A DNA stretch of 64,000 nucleotides from Streptomyces gelaticus (GCF_014649535.1 NZ_BMTF01000013.1:62001-126000); one strand, 5' to 3'; shown: positions 33,442-41,788, numbered from the stretch's first letter. The notes: generated by a model not told the origin, from the sequence alone. Numbers and translations are program-made.

Positions 33442-35802
33442 ATGCTGAAGTTCGAGGACATTGTCGACGCGCCCGTGGCCAAGCTGAAGGCGGTGGCCGA
33501 CGACTGGTCGGAGATGGTCGCCAAACTGGACCGACTGGCCGAGGATGCCCGTGACGGTATGAAGGCCAAAGCGGACAAGGCCGAGTGGGAGGGCGTCAAC
33601 GCGGGCGTCACGAAGGGGTTCATCGGCAAGACGGCCAAGGAGTTCAAGGATGCTGCTGCCGAGGCCAAGGGGGTCAAACAGATCCTCGAAGACGCTTGCA
33701 CGGCCATCAAGAAGGCCAAGGATGAGCTGATCAGCATTCGCGACGACGAGGGGCCCGCGGCCGGTATCCATGTGGACGCCAAGGGCAAGGTCACGGCTCG
33801 GCACCCTTACGAAAAGTCAGGAGTCTCGCCCAACCGAGATCCCGACTATTTCGAAATTCTGGGCCAGCAGAAGAAGGCGATCGAGGCATGGCAGAAGAAG
33901 ATCGACCTCATCGTCGACAACTGCAATGACACGGATGTCGCTTTCAAGAACGCCCTTGAGGCCAACGTCGCCGAGCGCCGCGACTTCACCGCGCCGAAGT
34001 ACGAAAGCCTGGACCAGGAGGAAGCGGCCCGCGCTGCCGCACTCGCCGCCAAGGGGCGCGACATCACGCACACCGAGCTTCAGGCGCTCAACGAGCTGCT
34101 CCACGACAACAGTAATTCGTCGGAGTTCGCGAAGGGCTTCTACAAGAAGCTGACGCCGGAGAATTCGCTCGCTTTCTTCGGTCAGCTCTCGACCGATACG
34201 TACAAGTACGGCGAGGTCGACAAGGAGCGACTCAAGGACGTCCAGGCACTCCAGAAGAACCTGGGCCTCAATCTTGCCATGGCTTCCCGTGACAAGGATT
34301 TCAGCGCCGAGTGGGGTCCGGAGCTGCGCAAGCTCGGAACCGAGCGTATCCCGCTGACCAAGTACGACAGTGGCGGTCCGTTCGGATACCAACTGCTCGG
34401 CGGGATCATGCGGTACGGGAACTACGACGCGAAGTTCCTGAACCCGATTGCCGAACACGTAGCGCAGCTGCACCAGAAGGACCCGTACATGTTCGCCGAC
34501 AGCAAGGTGGTGAACAGCTCGTTCAAGAACCCGTTCAACCCCTCCGGCGTCAACGGTTCCGGATACGACCCCACCGTCTCCATGCTGGAAGCCCTGGGGC
34601 ACAGCCCGAACGCAGCCAAGCACTTCTTCTCCGACGACCCGACCATGTACAACGAGGACGGCACGGCCAACAAGGATGCTACGGCGGACCTCGGAAAGGC
34701 GGATGGCGCGGCCATCGACAACTACCTCGACTTCTTCGGGAATGAGAAGTGGGAGTCCTTCGGGGACGTCGACTCGCTTGACCCGAAGGAACAGAAGAGG
34801 TCACTCGGCTACATGCCGGACGCGCTCGGACATGCACTGGAGGCGGCGACCCTCGGGTACCCGTATGACAGTCCGGATGCCGGCGTCGTGCGGGACGCAG
34901 GCAACGCTGGCGTCATGCGGGACGTCATGGAGAAGTATGGCGCGGATGCCGGCCTGCTCAAAAAGCAGGAGGCGATGGCTGACAGCCTTGGGATCATGGG
35001 TGCCGGGTATATCGATGACATCAATTGGTCGCTCGAAAAGAATGGCTCGGACAGTGTATTTGCTCCGAGTAGGAACCCGGAAGGGCACCTTGACTTCTCC
35101 GTCGTGAATAGTGATGGAGTATCTGGCAACGGAAGAGATGTAGCGCGTCAATTTCTCAGTACTCTGGGCCAGCACCCAGACGCATACGCCACCCTTTCGA
35201 GCGCAGAACAGATCTATACCGCCGGAATGCTGGAGCGTCAGGTGGACTCGAGCGGTGAGATCAACCAGGGTGCTGCGCGGTCAGTAGTTGGTACAGGTGC
35301 CGAGGTTCAGGGCATGCTCGACCAATCGCGTGCGGATCAGGTCGTGGCGTCGGACATGAAGAAGCAAGAAGATTACGAGAAGGCCGTGGCCGCACGGTCC
35401 GGTTGGATCGAGTTCGGAGCAGGTGTGGGCGTCGCCGCGGGGGTCGCATTTCTGCCACCCGTCGCGGCCGTAGGCGCGGCGGCAACGCTCATCACGCTGG
35501 GCAGCGATACAGCCAGCGGAGCCGTGGAACATGTCATCGGTCAGTTCATCGGGAATGTCTCGGACCAGTCCGTGGATGAGCACAAGGAAAAGGTCGAGGA
35601 ACTCACTCGTGAGGAGAAGACCAGAGTGTTCCGATCTGGCGAGTCCATGGCTGAGGCGCCCATGGATGGGTTCCTGGAGCGGCACACGACCGCTGCCGAT
35701 TCTGTATTCCGCCAGGACATGAGGGAGTCGATGAGAATCGGATATGCAACAGGCAATGACCGTGAGGACCAGCAAGGCAGCGATCCCGAGACCGGAGATT
35801 GA
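33442..35802 (+). CDS. large WxG-domain protein, putative T7SS effector (unit 3, DUF6571-like)
   Basis: In this 786-residue protein, residues 1-110 are a helical N-terminus with Trp49-Glu-Gly51 in the expected turn (ADKAEWEGVNAG). The long middle part has repeated helical segments such as LHQKDPYMFADSKVVNSSF and VSMLEALGHSPNAAKHFFSD, resembling the DUF6571 proteins common in actinobacterial T7SS-linked loci. Near residue 650 there is a hydrophobic stretch (FGAGVGVAAGVAFLPPVAAV, then GAAATLITLG) that could insert into a membrane. The C-terminus is acidic. No catalytic motif is recognised. It could be a membrane-active effector or a surface protein. A lipoprotein gene follows. Confidence 0.68.
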   Translation: MLKFEDIVDAPVAKLKAVADDWSEMVAKLDRLAEDARDGMKAKADKAEWEGVNAGVTKGFIGKTAKEFKDAAAEAKGVKQILEDACTAIKKAKDELISIRDDEGPAAGIHVDAKGKVTARHPYEKSGVSPNRDPDYFEILGQQKKAIEAWQKKIDLIVDNCNDTDVAFKNALEANVAERRDFTAPKYESLDQEEAARAAALAAKGRDITHTELQALNELLHDNSNSSEFAKGFYKKLTPENSLAFFGQLSTDTYKYGEVDKERLKDVQALQKNLGLNLAMASRDKDFSAEWGPELRKLGTERIPLTKYDSGGPFGYQLLGGIMRYGNYDAKFLNPIAEHVAQLHQKDPYMFADSKVVNSSFKNPFNPSGVNGSGYDPTVSMLEALGHSPNAAKHFFSDDPTMYNEDGTANKDATADLGKADGAAIDNYLDFFGNEKWESFGDVDSLDPKEQKRSLGYMPDALGHALEAATLGYPYDSPDAGVVRDAGNAGVMRDVMEKYGADAGLLKKQEAMADSLGIMGAGYIDDINWSLEKNGSDSVFAPSRNPEGHLDFSVVNSDGVSGNGRDVARQFLSTLGQHPDAYATLSSAEQIYTAGMLERQVDSSGEINQGAARSVVGTGAEVQGMLDQSRADQVVASDMKKQEDYEKAVAARSGWIEFGAGVGVAAGVAFLPPVAAVGAAATLITLGSDTASGAVEHVIGQFIGNVSDQSVDEHKEKVEELTREEKTRVFRSGESMAEAPMDGFLERHTTAADSVFRQDMRESMRIGYATGNDREDQQGSDPETGD

Positions 35803-35842
35803 GTCGGCGGATGGTGTAGGACGGCGTGCGGAGGTGAAGGCT

Positions 35843-36511
35843 GTGGAAGCTGTGCGCGTGAGGCGGGTGCTGTGCACATTCGGGTTGTTGATGGCTGTCG
35901 GGGCATCGGTTGCCGGGTGTGGCGAGGAGAAGAAGACGCCGGAGTACGTCGGGGCGGGGGAGGTGTGTGACGGTCTGTTCAAGGGGTCGCTGGCGAAGAC
36001 GATTGAGTCCGTCACGGGTGCGACTTCGTTCGCCTGGACCAACCCGAATGCCATGGACCGCGTTGCCGACGCACTTGAGGCCGGGTACGAGTCCGGCCAT
36101 CGCTGGGCTCAGGGCGACACCTTGTGTCGGATCGCGCCGGAAGGCGTGGGGAGAGAGGGGCGGGCGGGCATCGCATTTTCCATGTACGCGCCGCAGGACG
36201 TGGGAGATCTGCGGCTTCCGGCAGGGGGAAAGCTCTACACCATGGGAAAGCAGTCCGAGGCGACTCCGACATCCGCTGCTCTCTACTTCGAGTGCGTGAG
36301 CTCTCGGTTCGAAGGTTCGAAAAATCGTCCGATGCGCATACTCGGCAATTTTGGCCGACCGAGGGGCCATGAGCAGAATCTGTCTGATTCACGGGAACTG
36401 AACCTGACGGTTCTGCATGCGGCATCCCTCGCCGTGGCGAAGAAACTGCAGTGCGAGAACAACGGCGGGCTGCCCGAGAAGCCCGTGCTGGAGCCCCGGA
36501 CTGCCAACTGA
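35843..36511 (+). CDS. lipoprotein, possible immunity or accessory protein (unit 3)
   Basis: This is a 222-residue protein. The signal peptide VRRVLCTFGLLMAVGASVAGC ends in a lipobox with the Cys near residue 23, so it should be anchored outside the membrane. The mature part has CDGLFKGSLAKTIESVTGA and two further cysteines in regions LCRIAPEG and FECVSSRF that could form a disulfide. The family is unrecognised. GTG at 35843 has GGAGG nine bases upstream; other GTGs at 35834, 35852 and 35858 are possible. It follows the unit 3 effector by 40 bases and is not homologous by eye to the unit 2 lipoprotein. Confidence 0.6.
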   Translation: MEAVRVRRVLCTFGLLMAVGASVAGCGEEKKTPEYVGAGEVCDGLFKGSLAKTIESVTGATSFAWTNPNAMDRVADALEAGYESGHRWAQGDTLCRIAPEGVGREGRAGIAFSMYAPQDVGDLRLPAGGKLYTMGKQSEATPTSAALYFECVSSRFEGSKNRPMRILGNFGRPRGHEQNLSDSRELNLTVLHAASLAVAKKLQCENNGGLPEKPVLEPRTAN

Positions 36512-36548
36512 GTTTCTCTTGGTGGCGGAGTCGGGTCCTGGACCCGGA

Positions 36549-36586
36549 AAGCCGCCCGTCCCGGACCTTCACGGGGCGGGCGGCTT
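36549..36586. terminator. shared terminator between unit 3 and the tRNA gene
   Basis: AAGCCGCCCGTCCC (36549-36562) pairs with GGGGCGGGCGGCTT (36573-36586) with one G-U pair. It lies between the convergent lipoprotein gene and the tRNA gene and ends in AA/TT on both sides, so it suits both directions. Confidence 0.8.
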
Positions 36587-36594
36587 CGTCTGCG

Positions 36595-36666
36595 AGGCCG
36601 TGACCGGATTCGAACCGGTGTAACTCGAGTTGCAGTCGAGCCCCTGAACCACTCGGGCACACGGCC
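36595..36666 (-). tRNA. tRNA-Cys (GCA)
   Basis: The minus strand folds into a full cloverleaf. The acceptor stem is GGCCGTG (from 36666) with CACGGCC. The anticodon stem is CTCGA/TCGAG with loop CTGCAAC (anticodon GCA), and the T arm is ACCGG-TTCGAAT-CCGGT. The discriminator base is U, as expected for tRNA-Cys. The CCA end is not encoded. It stands at the right border of the T7SS-linked island, where tRNA genes often mark integration sites. Confidence 0.9.
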
Positions 36667-36852
36667 GTGTGTTCCTTGTCGTGGTTCGACCGTAGGGGCG
36701 GGTGTCCCGGCCGTTCAAGAGTGCGGGGCGGGGTGCAATACGACTGCCATGCCGCGTTCATGTTCGGCGTGGTGGACCTACGACCAACGGAGGACCGGAG
36801 GACCGCCTCGCGACAGGGCCCAAATGAAACCTTGCCCCTTACTCTTGGGCTC

Positions 36853-38316
36853 ATGAGTGCCCTGGAACCGCGCGACGACGTCGATGCCCCGCCGCTTGCC
36901 GCCGAGGCTCCTGGCGTCGAAACCGGAGGGGTGCTCGGGCGGACCTACCGGGCGCTCAGTATCGGCATCGTCTCCGTCGTGTTCCTGATCGCCTTCGAGG
37001 CGACCGCTGTGGGGACCGCGATGCCGGTCGCCGCGCGTGAACTGCACGGCATCGGGCTGTACGCGTTCGCGTTCTCCGCGTACTTCACCACCAGCCTCTT
37101 CGCCATGGTGCTCTCCGGGCAGTGGGCGGACCGGCGCGGTCCGCTGGCGCCGCTCGCCACCGGGATCAGCGCGTTCGCGGCGGGGCTGCTGCTCTGCGGG
37201 ACCGCCGGGAGCATGTGGGTCTTCGTCGCGGGGCGGGCCGTCCAGGGGCTCGGCGGCGGGCTGGTGATCGTGGCGTTGTACGTGGTGATCAGCCGGGCCT
37301 ACCCGAAGCGGCTGCAGCCGTCGATCCTGGCCGCCTTCGCCGCGAGCTGGGTGATCCCGTCGGTCGTCGGGCCGCTCGCCGCCGGCAGCGTGACCGAGCA
37401 CCTGGGGTGGCGGTGGGTCTTCGTCGGCATCCCCGTCCTCGTGGTGTTCCCGCTGGCGCTCGCGCTGCCCGCGATCCGGCGGCGGGCCTCCGGGCCGGCC
37501 GATCCCTCGGCGCCCGTCGAGCCGTACGACCGGCGACGCATCCTGCTCGCGCTCGGGATCTCGCTGGGCGCGGCGCTGCTCCAGTACGCGGGGCAGGAGC
37601 TGAACTGGTTCGCGCTGCTGCCGGCGGCCGTGGGTGTCGCCCTGCTCGTGCCCGCCGTGCGCGGGCTGCTGCCCCCGGGGACCGGGCGGGCGGCGCGCGG
37701 GCTGCCCTCGGTGGTGCTGCTGCGCGGGGTGGCGGCCGGGTCGTTCATCGCCGCCGAGTCGTTCGTACCGCTGATGCTGGTGACCCAGCGCGGGCTCAGC
37801 CCCACGATGGCCGGGTTCTCGCTCGCGGCCGGGGGCGGGACCTGGGCGCTCGGTTCGTATGTACAGTCCCGGCCGCGCCTGGAGCCGTACCGGGAGCGGA
37901 TGATGGTGGGCGGCATGGTGCTGGTCGCCGCGGCGATTGCGGCCGCGCCGTCCGTGCTGATCGACTCGGTGCCGGTCTGGACCGTGGCCGTGGCCTGGGC
38001 CTTCGGGTGCTTCGGCATGGGCGTGGTGATCGCGTCGACGAGCGTGCTGCTGCTGAAGCTGTCGGCGCCGGAGGAGGCGGGGGCGAACTCGGCAGCCCTC
38101 CAGATCTCCGACGGACTGTCGAACGTGCTGCTGCTCGCCGCGGGCGGAGCGGCCTTCGCCGCGCTGGGCGGCGGTGCGGTGGGGGCCGTGCACGAAGCGG
38201 CTCAGGCGGGGGCCGCGGGGTCCCATCCGGCGGCGTTCGCGGCGGTCTTCCTGCCGATGGCGGGCGTGGCGCTGCTGGGGGCGTGGGTGGCGGCGCGGGT
38301 ACGGACAAAGGCTTAG
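36853..38316 (+). CDS. MFS transporter (multidrug exporter type)
   Basis: This 487-residue membrane protein has about 14 hydrophobic helices. The MFS motif A loop is seen as GQWADRRGPLAPLATGIS, and GRAVQGLGGGLVIVALYVVIS is the helix 4 to 5 region of drug/proton antiporters. It likely expels a toxic compound or metabolite. A frame extends upstream through the tRNA region, but the ATG at 36853 starts the recognisable protein. CCTTACTCTTGGGCTC just upstream leaves almost no leader, so the mRNA may be leaderless. No regulator gene is adjacent. Confidence 0.88.
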   Translation: MSALEPRDDVDAPPLAAEAPGVETGGVLGRTYRALSIGIVSVVFLIAFEATAVGTAMPVAARELHGIGLYAFAFSAYFTTSLFAMVLSGQWADRRGPLAPLATGISAFAAGLLLCGTAGSMWVFVAGRAVQGLGGGLVIVALYVVISRAYPKRLQPSILAAFAASWVIPSVVGPLAAGSVTEHLGWRWVFVGIPVLVVFPLALALPAIRRRASGPADPSAPVEPYDRRRILLALGISLGAALLQYAGQELNWFALLPAAVGVALLVPAVRGLLPPGTGRAARGLPSVVLLRGVAAGSFIAAESFVPLMLVTQRGLSPTMAGFSLAAGGGTWALGSYVQSRPRLEPYRERMMVGGMVLVAAAIAAAPSVLIDSVPVWTVAVAWAFGCFGMGVVIASTSVLLLKLSAPEEAGANSAALQISDGLSNVLLLAAGGAAFAALGGGAVGAVHEAAQAGAAGSHPAAFAAVFLPMAGVALLGAWVAARVRTKA

Positions 38317-38322
38317 TGTCAC

Positions 38323-38340
38323 GTGGTACCACGCGGTACC
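38323..38340. promoter_or_regulatory. toxin-antitoxin operator
   Basis: The perfect palindrome GTGGTACCAC (38323-38332) is followed by a second GGTACC (38335-38340) exactly one helical turn on, just before the antitoxin start. Ribbon-helix-helix antitoxins bind such repeated short sites, so this is the likely autoregulatory operator. Confidence 0.6.
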
Positions 38341-38348
38341 ATCCACGC

Positions 38349-38546
38349 ATGGCTGGTCTGAATCTGCGGTTCACCGAAGAAGAGCTGGACGCACTGCGTG
38401 CGCGCGCCGAGTCGGAGGGGCGGAGTATGCAGTCGTTCGCCCACGACGCGGTGATCACCGCCATAAACGAACATTCGCGCCTCTTCAACGAGGCTGCGGA
38501 CCACGTGCTGAAGGTGAGCGAGGAGCTCAACCGGAGGCTCGCCTGA
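38349..38546 (+). CDS. ribbon-helix-helix antitoxin
   Basis: This is a 65-residue protein, MAGLNLRFTEEELDALRARA, then SEGRSMQSFAHDAVITAINE. It is a short beta strand followed by two helices, the RHH DNA-binding fold used by antitoxins. The C-terminal half (HVLKVSEELNRRLA) should wrap the toxin. Its stop overlaps the toxin start (TGATG), so the two are translationally coupled. It probably represses its own promoter at the GGTACC repeats. It pairs with a Doc toxin in place of the more common Phd antitoxin. Confidence 0.88.
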   Translation: MAGLNLRFTEEELDALRARAESEGRSMQSFAHDAVITAINEHSRLFNEAADHVLKVSEELNRRLA

Positions 38547-38914
38547 TGAAGTACCTGACACTTCCCGAGCTGCTCAACCTCGCCGAGCGCCTCGGGGCTG
38601 CTGAGGTGCGCGATTACGGGCTGCTCGATTCGGCACTCGCCCGCCCGCAGGCGAGCGTGTTCGGCCAGGATGCCTATCCGGACGTGTGGCAGAAGGCCGC
38701 GGCGCTCATGGAGTCCCTGGCGCGCAATCATGCGCTCGTCGACGGGAACAAGCGCATCGCTTGGTATGCCACCTGGGTATTCCTGCACATCAACGGGCAC
38801 CGGCTGAGCGCGGACTTCGATGTCGACGAGGCCGAGAAGTTCGTGCTGGACGTGTGCCAGGGGGCCATCGACATGCCCAGGATCGCGGAACGGCTCCCCG
38901 GGTTCGCCGCGTAG
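38546..38914 (+). CDS. Doc-type (Fic fold) toxin, death-on-curing family
   Basis: This 122-residue protein has the Fic core NHALVDGNKRIAW, with His62, Asp66, Gly67, Asn68, Lys69 and Arg70. It begins MKYLTLPELLNLAERL and has VRDYGLLDSALARPQ, as in Doc proteins. Doc phosphorylates the elongation factor EF-Tu and stops translation until neutralised. All motif residues are present, so it is likely functional. It is encoded directly after its RHH antitoxin with overlapping codons. Confidence 0.92.
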   Translation: MKYLTLPELLNLAERLGAAEVRDYGLLDSALARPQASVFGQDAYPDVWQKAAALMESLARNHALVDGNKRIAWYATWVFLHINGHRLSADFDVDEAEKFVLDVCQGAIDMPRIAERLPGFAA

Positions 38915-39077
38915 CACCGACCTGTGAAGAGGGTCTCAGCAGGCTCGAACCACCGCTCGTCCATACGGGGTTCCGGTCGGCCCCCCGGTAAGGTGGCCCG
39001 GTTGTCGTATCGCGTGCGGGTCCGTCCCGGCCGTGCGGACAGCGCCCCACGTACCCGAGAGACCCGAACCGGAGACC

Positions 39078-40859
39078 GTGACTACTACCGCCTCCCACCA
39101 CCTCTCACCCGCCTTCCCCGGCCGCGCCCCCTGGGGCACGGCCGGCAAGCTGCGAGCCTGGCAGCAGGGCGCCATGGAGAAGTACATCCAGGAGCAGCCG
39201 CGCGACTTCCTCGCGGTCGCCACCCCCGGCGCGGGGAAGACCACCTTCGCGCTGACCCTCGCGTCATGGCTGCTGCACCACCACGTCGTGCAGCAGGTCA
39301 CCGTCGTCGCGCCGACCGAGCACCTGAAGAAGCAGTGGGCCGAGGCAGCGGCCCGGATAGGGATCAAGCTCGACCCCGACTACAGCGCGGGTCCGCTGAG
39401 CAAGGAGTACGACGGCGTCGCGGTCACCTACGCGGGCGTCGGCGTACGGCCGATGCTGCACCGCAACCGCTGCGAGCAGCGCAAGACCCTCGTCATCCTC
39501 GACGAGATCCACCACGCCGGTGACTCGAAGTCCTGGGGCGAGGCGTGCCAGGAGGCGTTCGACCCGGCCACCCGGCGGCTCGCGCTCACCGGTACACCGT
39601 TCAGGTCCGACACCAATCCGATCCCCTTCGTCGTGTACGAGGAGGGCAATGACGGCATCCGCCGCTCCTCGGCCGACTACACCTACGGCTACGGCAACGC
39701 GCTCGCCGACGGCGTCGTCCGGCCCGTGATCTTCCTCAGCTACAGCGGCAACATGCGCTGGCGCACCAAGGCCGGTGACGAGATCGCCGCCCGGCTCGGC
39801 GAGCCGATGACCAAGGACGCCATCGGGCAGGCCTGGCGTACCGCCCTGGCGCCCACCGGCGAGTGGATCCCCAATGTGCTGAGCGCCGCCGACAAGCGGC
39901 TGACCGAGGTGCGCAAGGGCATTCCGGACGCGGGTGGCCTGGTCATCGCCACCGACCAGGAATCGGCGCGCGAGTACGCCAAGATCCTCAAGCGGGTCAC
40001 CGGTGAGAAGGCCACCGTGGTCCTCTCCGACGAGAAGGCCGCTTCGAAGAAGATCGACCAGTTCAGCGGGGACGACTCCCGCTGGATGGTCGCGGTGCGC
40101 ATGGTGTCGGAGGGCGTCGACGTGCCGCGCCTCGCCGTGGGCGTGTACGCCACCACCATCTCCACGCCGCTGTTCTTCGCGCAGGCCGTCGGGCGCTTCG
40201 TGCGCTCGCGCAGGCGCGGCGAGACCGCCTCGGTCTTCGTGCCGACCATTCCGATGCTGCTCGACTTCGCCAACGAGATGGAGGTCGAGCGGGACCACGT
40301 CCTCGACAAGCCCAAGAAGGGCAGCGACGAGGAGAACCCGTTCGCGGAGGAGGACAAGCTCCTCGCCGACGCCGAGAAGCTGGAGGACGAGGAGACCGAG
40401 GAGCAGCTGCCCTTCGAGGCCCTCGAATCCGACGCGGTCTTCGACCGGGTGCTGTACGACGGTGCCGAATTCGGCATGCAGGCGCACCCGGGCAGCGAGG
40501 AGGAACAGGACTACCTGGGGATTCCGGGGCTGCTGGAGCCCGACCAGGTGCAGCTGCTGCTCCAGAAGCGGCAGTCCCGGCAGATCGCGCACAGCCGCCA
40601 GAAGCCGGCCGCGGAAGCCGATCTGCTGGAGAAGCCGGCCGGGGCGCGACCGGTGGTCACGCACAAGCAGCTGCTCGGACTGCGCAAGCAGCTCAACACG
40701 ATGGTCTCGGCGTACACGCACCAGAGCGGCAAGCCGCACGGGGTGATCCACACCGAGCTGCGACGGGTGTGCGGCGGGCCGCCGAGCGCGGAGGCCACGG
40801 CCGGGCAGATCCAGCAGCGGATCAAGAAGGTCCAGGAGTGGGCCACCCGGATGAACTGA
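39078..40859 (+). CDS. DEAD/DEAH-box helicase
   Basis: This 593-residue superfamily II protein has Walker A ATPGAGKTTFALTLASWLL, motif II VILDEIHHAGDSKSW, and motif III LALTGTPFRSDTNPIPF. The C-terminal helicase half has VAVRMVSEGVDVPRLAVGVY and AQAVGRFVRSRRRGE (motif VI). A C-terminal region of about 170 residues is acidic and then helical (FAEEDKLLADAEKLEDEETEE). It resembles the ssl2/XPB-like stand-alone helicases of actinobacteria, whose nucleic-acid target is unknown. The GTG start is preceded by GGAG. A long frame upstream was not used. Confidence 0.9.
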   Translation: MTTTASHHLSPAFPGRAPWGTAGKLRAWQQGAMEKYIQEQPRDFLAVATPGAGKTTFALTLASWLLHHHVVQQVTVVAPTEHLKKQWAEAAARIGIKLDPDYSAGPLSKEYDGVAVTYAGVGVRPMLHRNRCEQRKTLVILDEIHHAGDSKSWGEACQEAFDPATRRLALTGTPFRSDTNPIPFVVYEEGNDGIRRSSADYTYGYGNALADGVVRPVIFLSYSGNMRWRTKAGDEIAARLGEPMTKDAIGQAWRTALAPTGEWIPNVLSAADKRLTEVRKGIPDAGGLVIATDQESAREYAKILKRVTGEKATVVLSDEKAASKKIDQFSGDDSRWMVAVRMVSEGVDVPRLAVGVYATTISTPLFFAQAVGRFVRSRRRGETASVFVPTIPMLLDFANEMEVERDHVLDKPKKGSDEENPFAEEDKLLADAEKLEDEETEEQLPFEALESDAVFDRVLYDGAEFGMQAHPGSEEEQDYLGIPGLLEPDQVQLLLQKRQSRQIAHSRQKPAAEADLLEKPAGARPVVTHKQLLGLRKQLNTMVSAYTHQSGKPHGVIHTELRRVCGGPPSAEATAGQIQQRIKKVQEWATRMN

Positions 40860-40940
40860 GGGCGCTCTTCGCCGGCCCGGGGTGGGGGAATGCGGTCCTC
40901 GCCCCGGGCCGGTGTCGTGCGTGCTTGCGTGCGGATGAGG

Positions 40941-41060
40941 GTGGCGCGACTAACGGAGAAACGGCGTGACCACCGGAGAAACGGCGTGACCACCGGAGAA
41001 ACGGCGCGGTCACCGGAGAGACGGCGCGGTCACCGGAGGGACGGCGCGGCTACCAGACGA
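40941..41060. repeat. 20-bp minisatellite, about 6 copies
   Basis: Units of exactly 20 bases run from 40941 to about 41060, with the consensus ACGGCG-TGACC-ACCGGAGAA and its variants (GCGGT for GTGAC in later copies). They sit between the helicase stop and the stop codon of a minus-strand secreted protein. There are no unique spacers, so it is not a CRISPR array. Confidence 0.9.
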
Positions 41061-41580
41061 GTGGCGCGGACTGGTTCGTCGTGGCCACACACGGAACCGT
41101 GGCCGAGGTCGGGGACGAGGCCACGATCTGCAGTGACCAGTTGGTGGCGCTCGGGGGAGCGGGCAGCACCACGGAGTTCGTGCTGTCACCCGCCGCCAGG
41201 GTGCCGGAGGTGAGCTTCAGCGGGCCCAGGGTGATCGGGTTGCCGCCGCTCATGCCGGGGTTGGTCTTCCCGGAGAACTGCACCTGACTGGTGACGCCGC
41301 CCGAGGTCTTGGTGAGCTTGAGCGTCGTCGTGATGCTGTTCGGGTCGGCGCTGGTACCGGCCGGCATGGTGATCGCGGTGGACGTGATCTTGATGGTCTT
41401 GGACGTGCCCGAGTCGGCGGCGGTCAGGGTGGCGAGACCGCTGCCCCAGGCGCCGCAGTTGTACGTGGCCGTCGCGGTGAGCGGGGTCACGGCCTGGGCC
41501 GTCGGGGCCAGGGCGAGTGCGCCGGCCACGGAACAGGCCGCGGCCAGCACCAGGGGGATGTGTCTTCGATTCGACGACAT
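41050..41580 (-). CDS. secreted beta-sandwich protein
   Basis: This 176-residue protein has a clear signal peptide (HIPLVLAAACSVAGALALAPTAQA). The mature chain is Thr/Ser/Val-rich with alternating beta strands: LTATATYNCGAWGSGLATLT, then SKTIKITSTAITMPAGTS. Two cysteines (in YNCGAW and VPCVAT) could form a disulfide. The spacing of N-C and P-C cysteines resembles the first domain of the two surface proteins transcribed divergently. No family name is certain. The ATG at 41580 has GGAG upstream on this strand. It lies next to the divergent promoter region with a 13-bp inverted repeat. Confidence 0.78.
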   Translation of the reverse strand: MSSNRRHIPLVLAAACSVAGALALAPTAQAVTPLTATATYNCGAWGSGLATLTAADSGTSKTIKITSTAITMPAGTSADPNSITTTLKLTKTSGGVTSQVQFSGKTNPGMSGGNPITLGPLKLTSGTLAAGDSTNSVVLPAPPSATNWSLQIVASSPTSATVPCVATTNQSAPLVW

Positions 41581-41692
41581 GACGGGGGGAACTCCTTCCG
41601 GTTCTGAATTCCGCAGATTCACCGAAGAACTGAAGAAGTGGATCTGCGTGCCGGGCCCGGCATGTCGGCAGCAGTGAAACGGTGATCTTCAG

Positions 41693-41788
41693 AGAAGTCA
41701 AGAGAAGTCCGCAGGGGCACTTGAAATTCCCATGGAAATGCTTTTCGGGCATTTCAGATAAGGATCAATCAGTTCTCTCTTGACTTCT
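41693..41788. promoter_or_regulatory. divergent promoter region with a 13-bp inverted repeat
   Basis: AGAAGTCAAGAGA (41693-41705) and TCTCTTGACTTCT (41776-41788) are perfect inverted copies 70 bases apart. Each contains a TTGACT box facing its own gene, so both may supply -35 elements for the divergent surface-protein genes. Another hairpin, GAAATGC-GCATTTC, lies between. The -10 boxes are not clear. Confidence 0.5.

Noticed and set aside
25654..36511. Complete type VII secretion locus
   Set aside because: No EccB, EccC, EccD or EccE-like gene was found. Only a mycosin and substrate-like genes are here, so the core must be elsewhere if the system works.
25654..36666. Integrative element (ICE or prophage) inserted at tRNA-Cys
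   Set aside because: No integrase, excisionase or replication gene is present, and no duplicated tRNA 3' end is visible at the left border. Only composition and the tRNA position support it.
40941..41060. CRISPR array
   Set aside because: The 20-bp units are contiguous with no unique spacers, and no cas genes are nearby.
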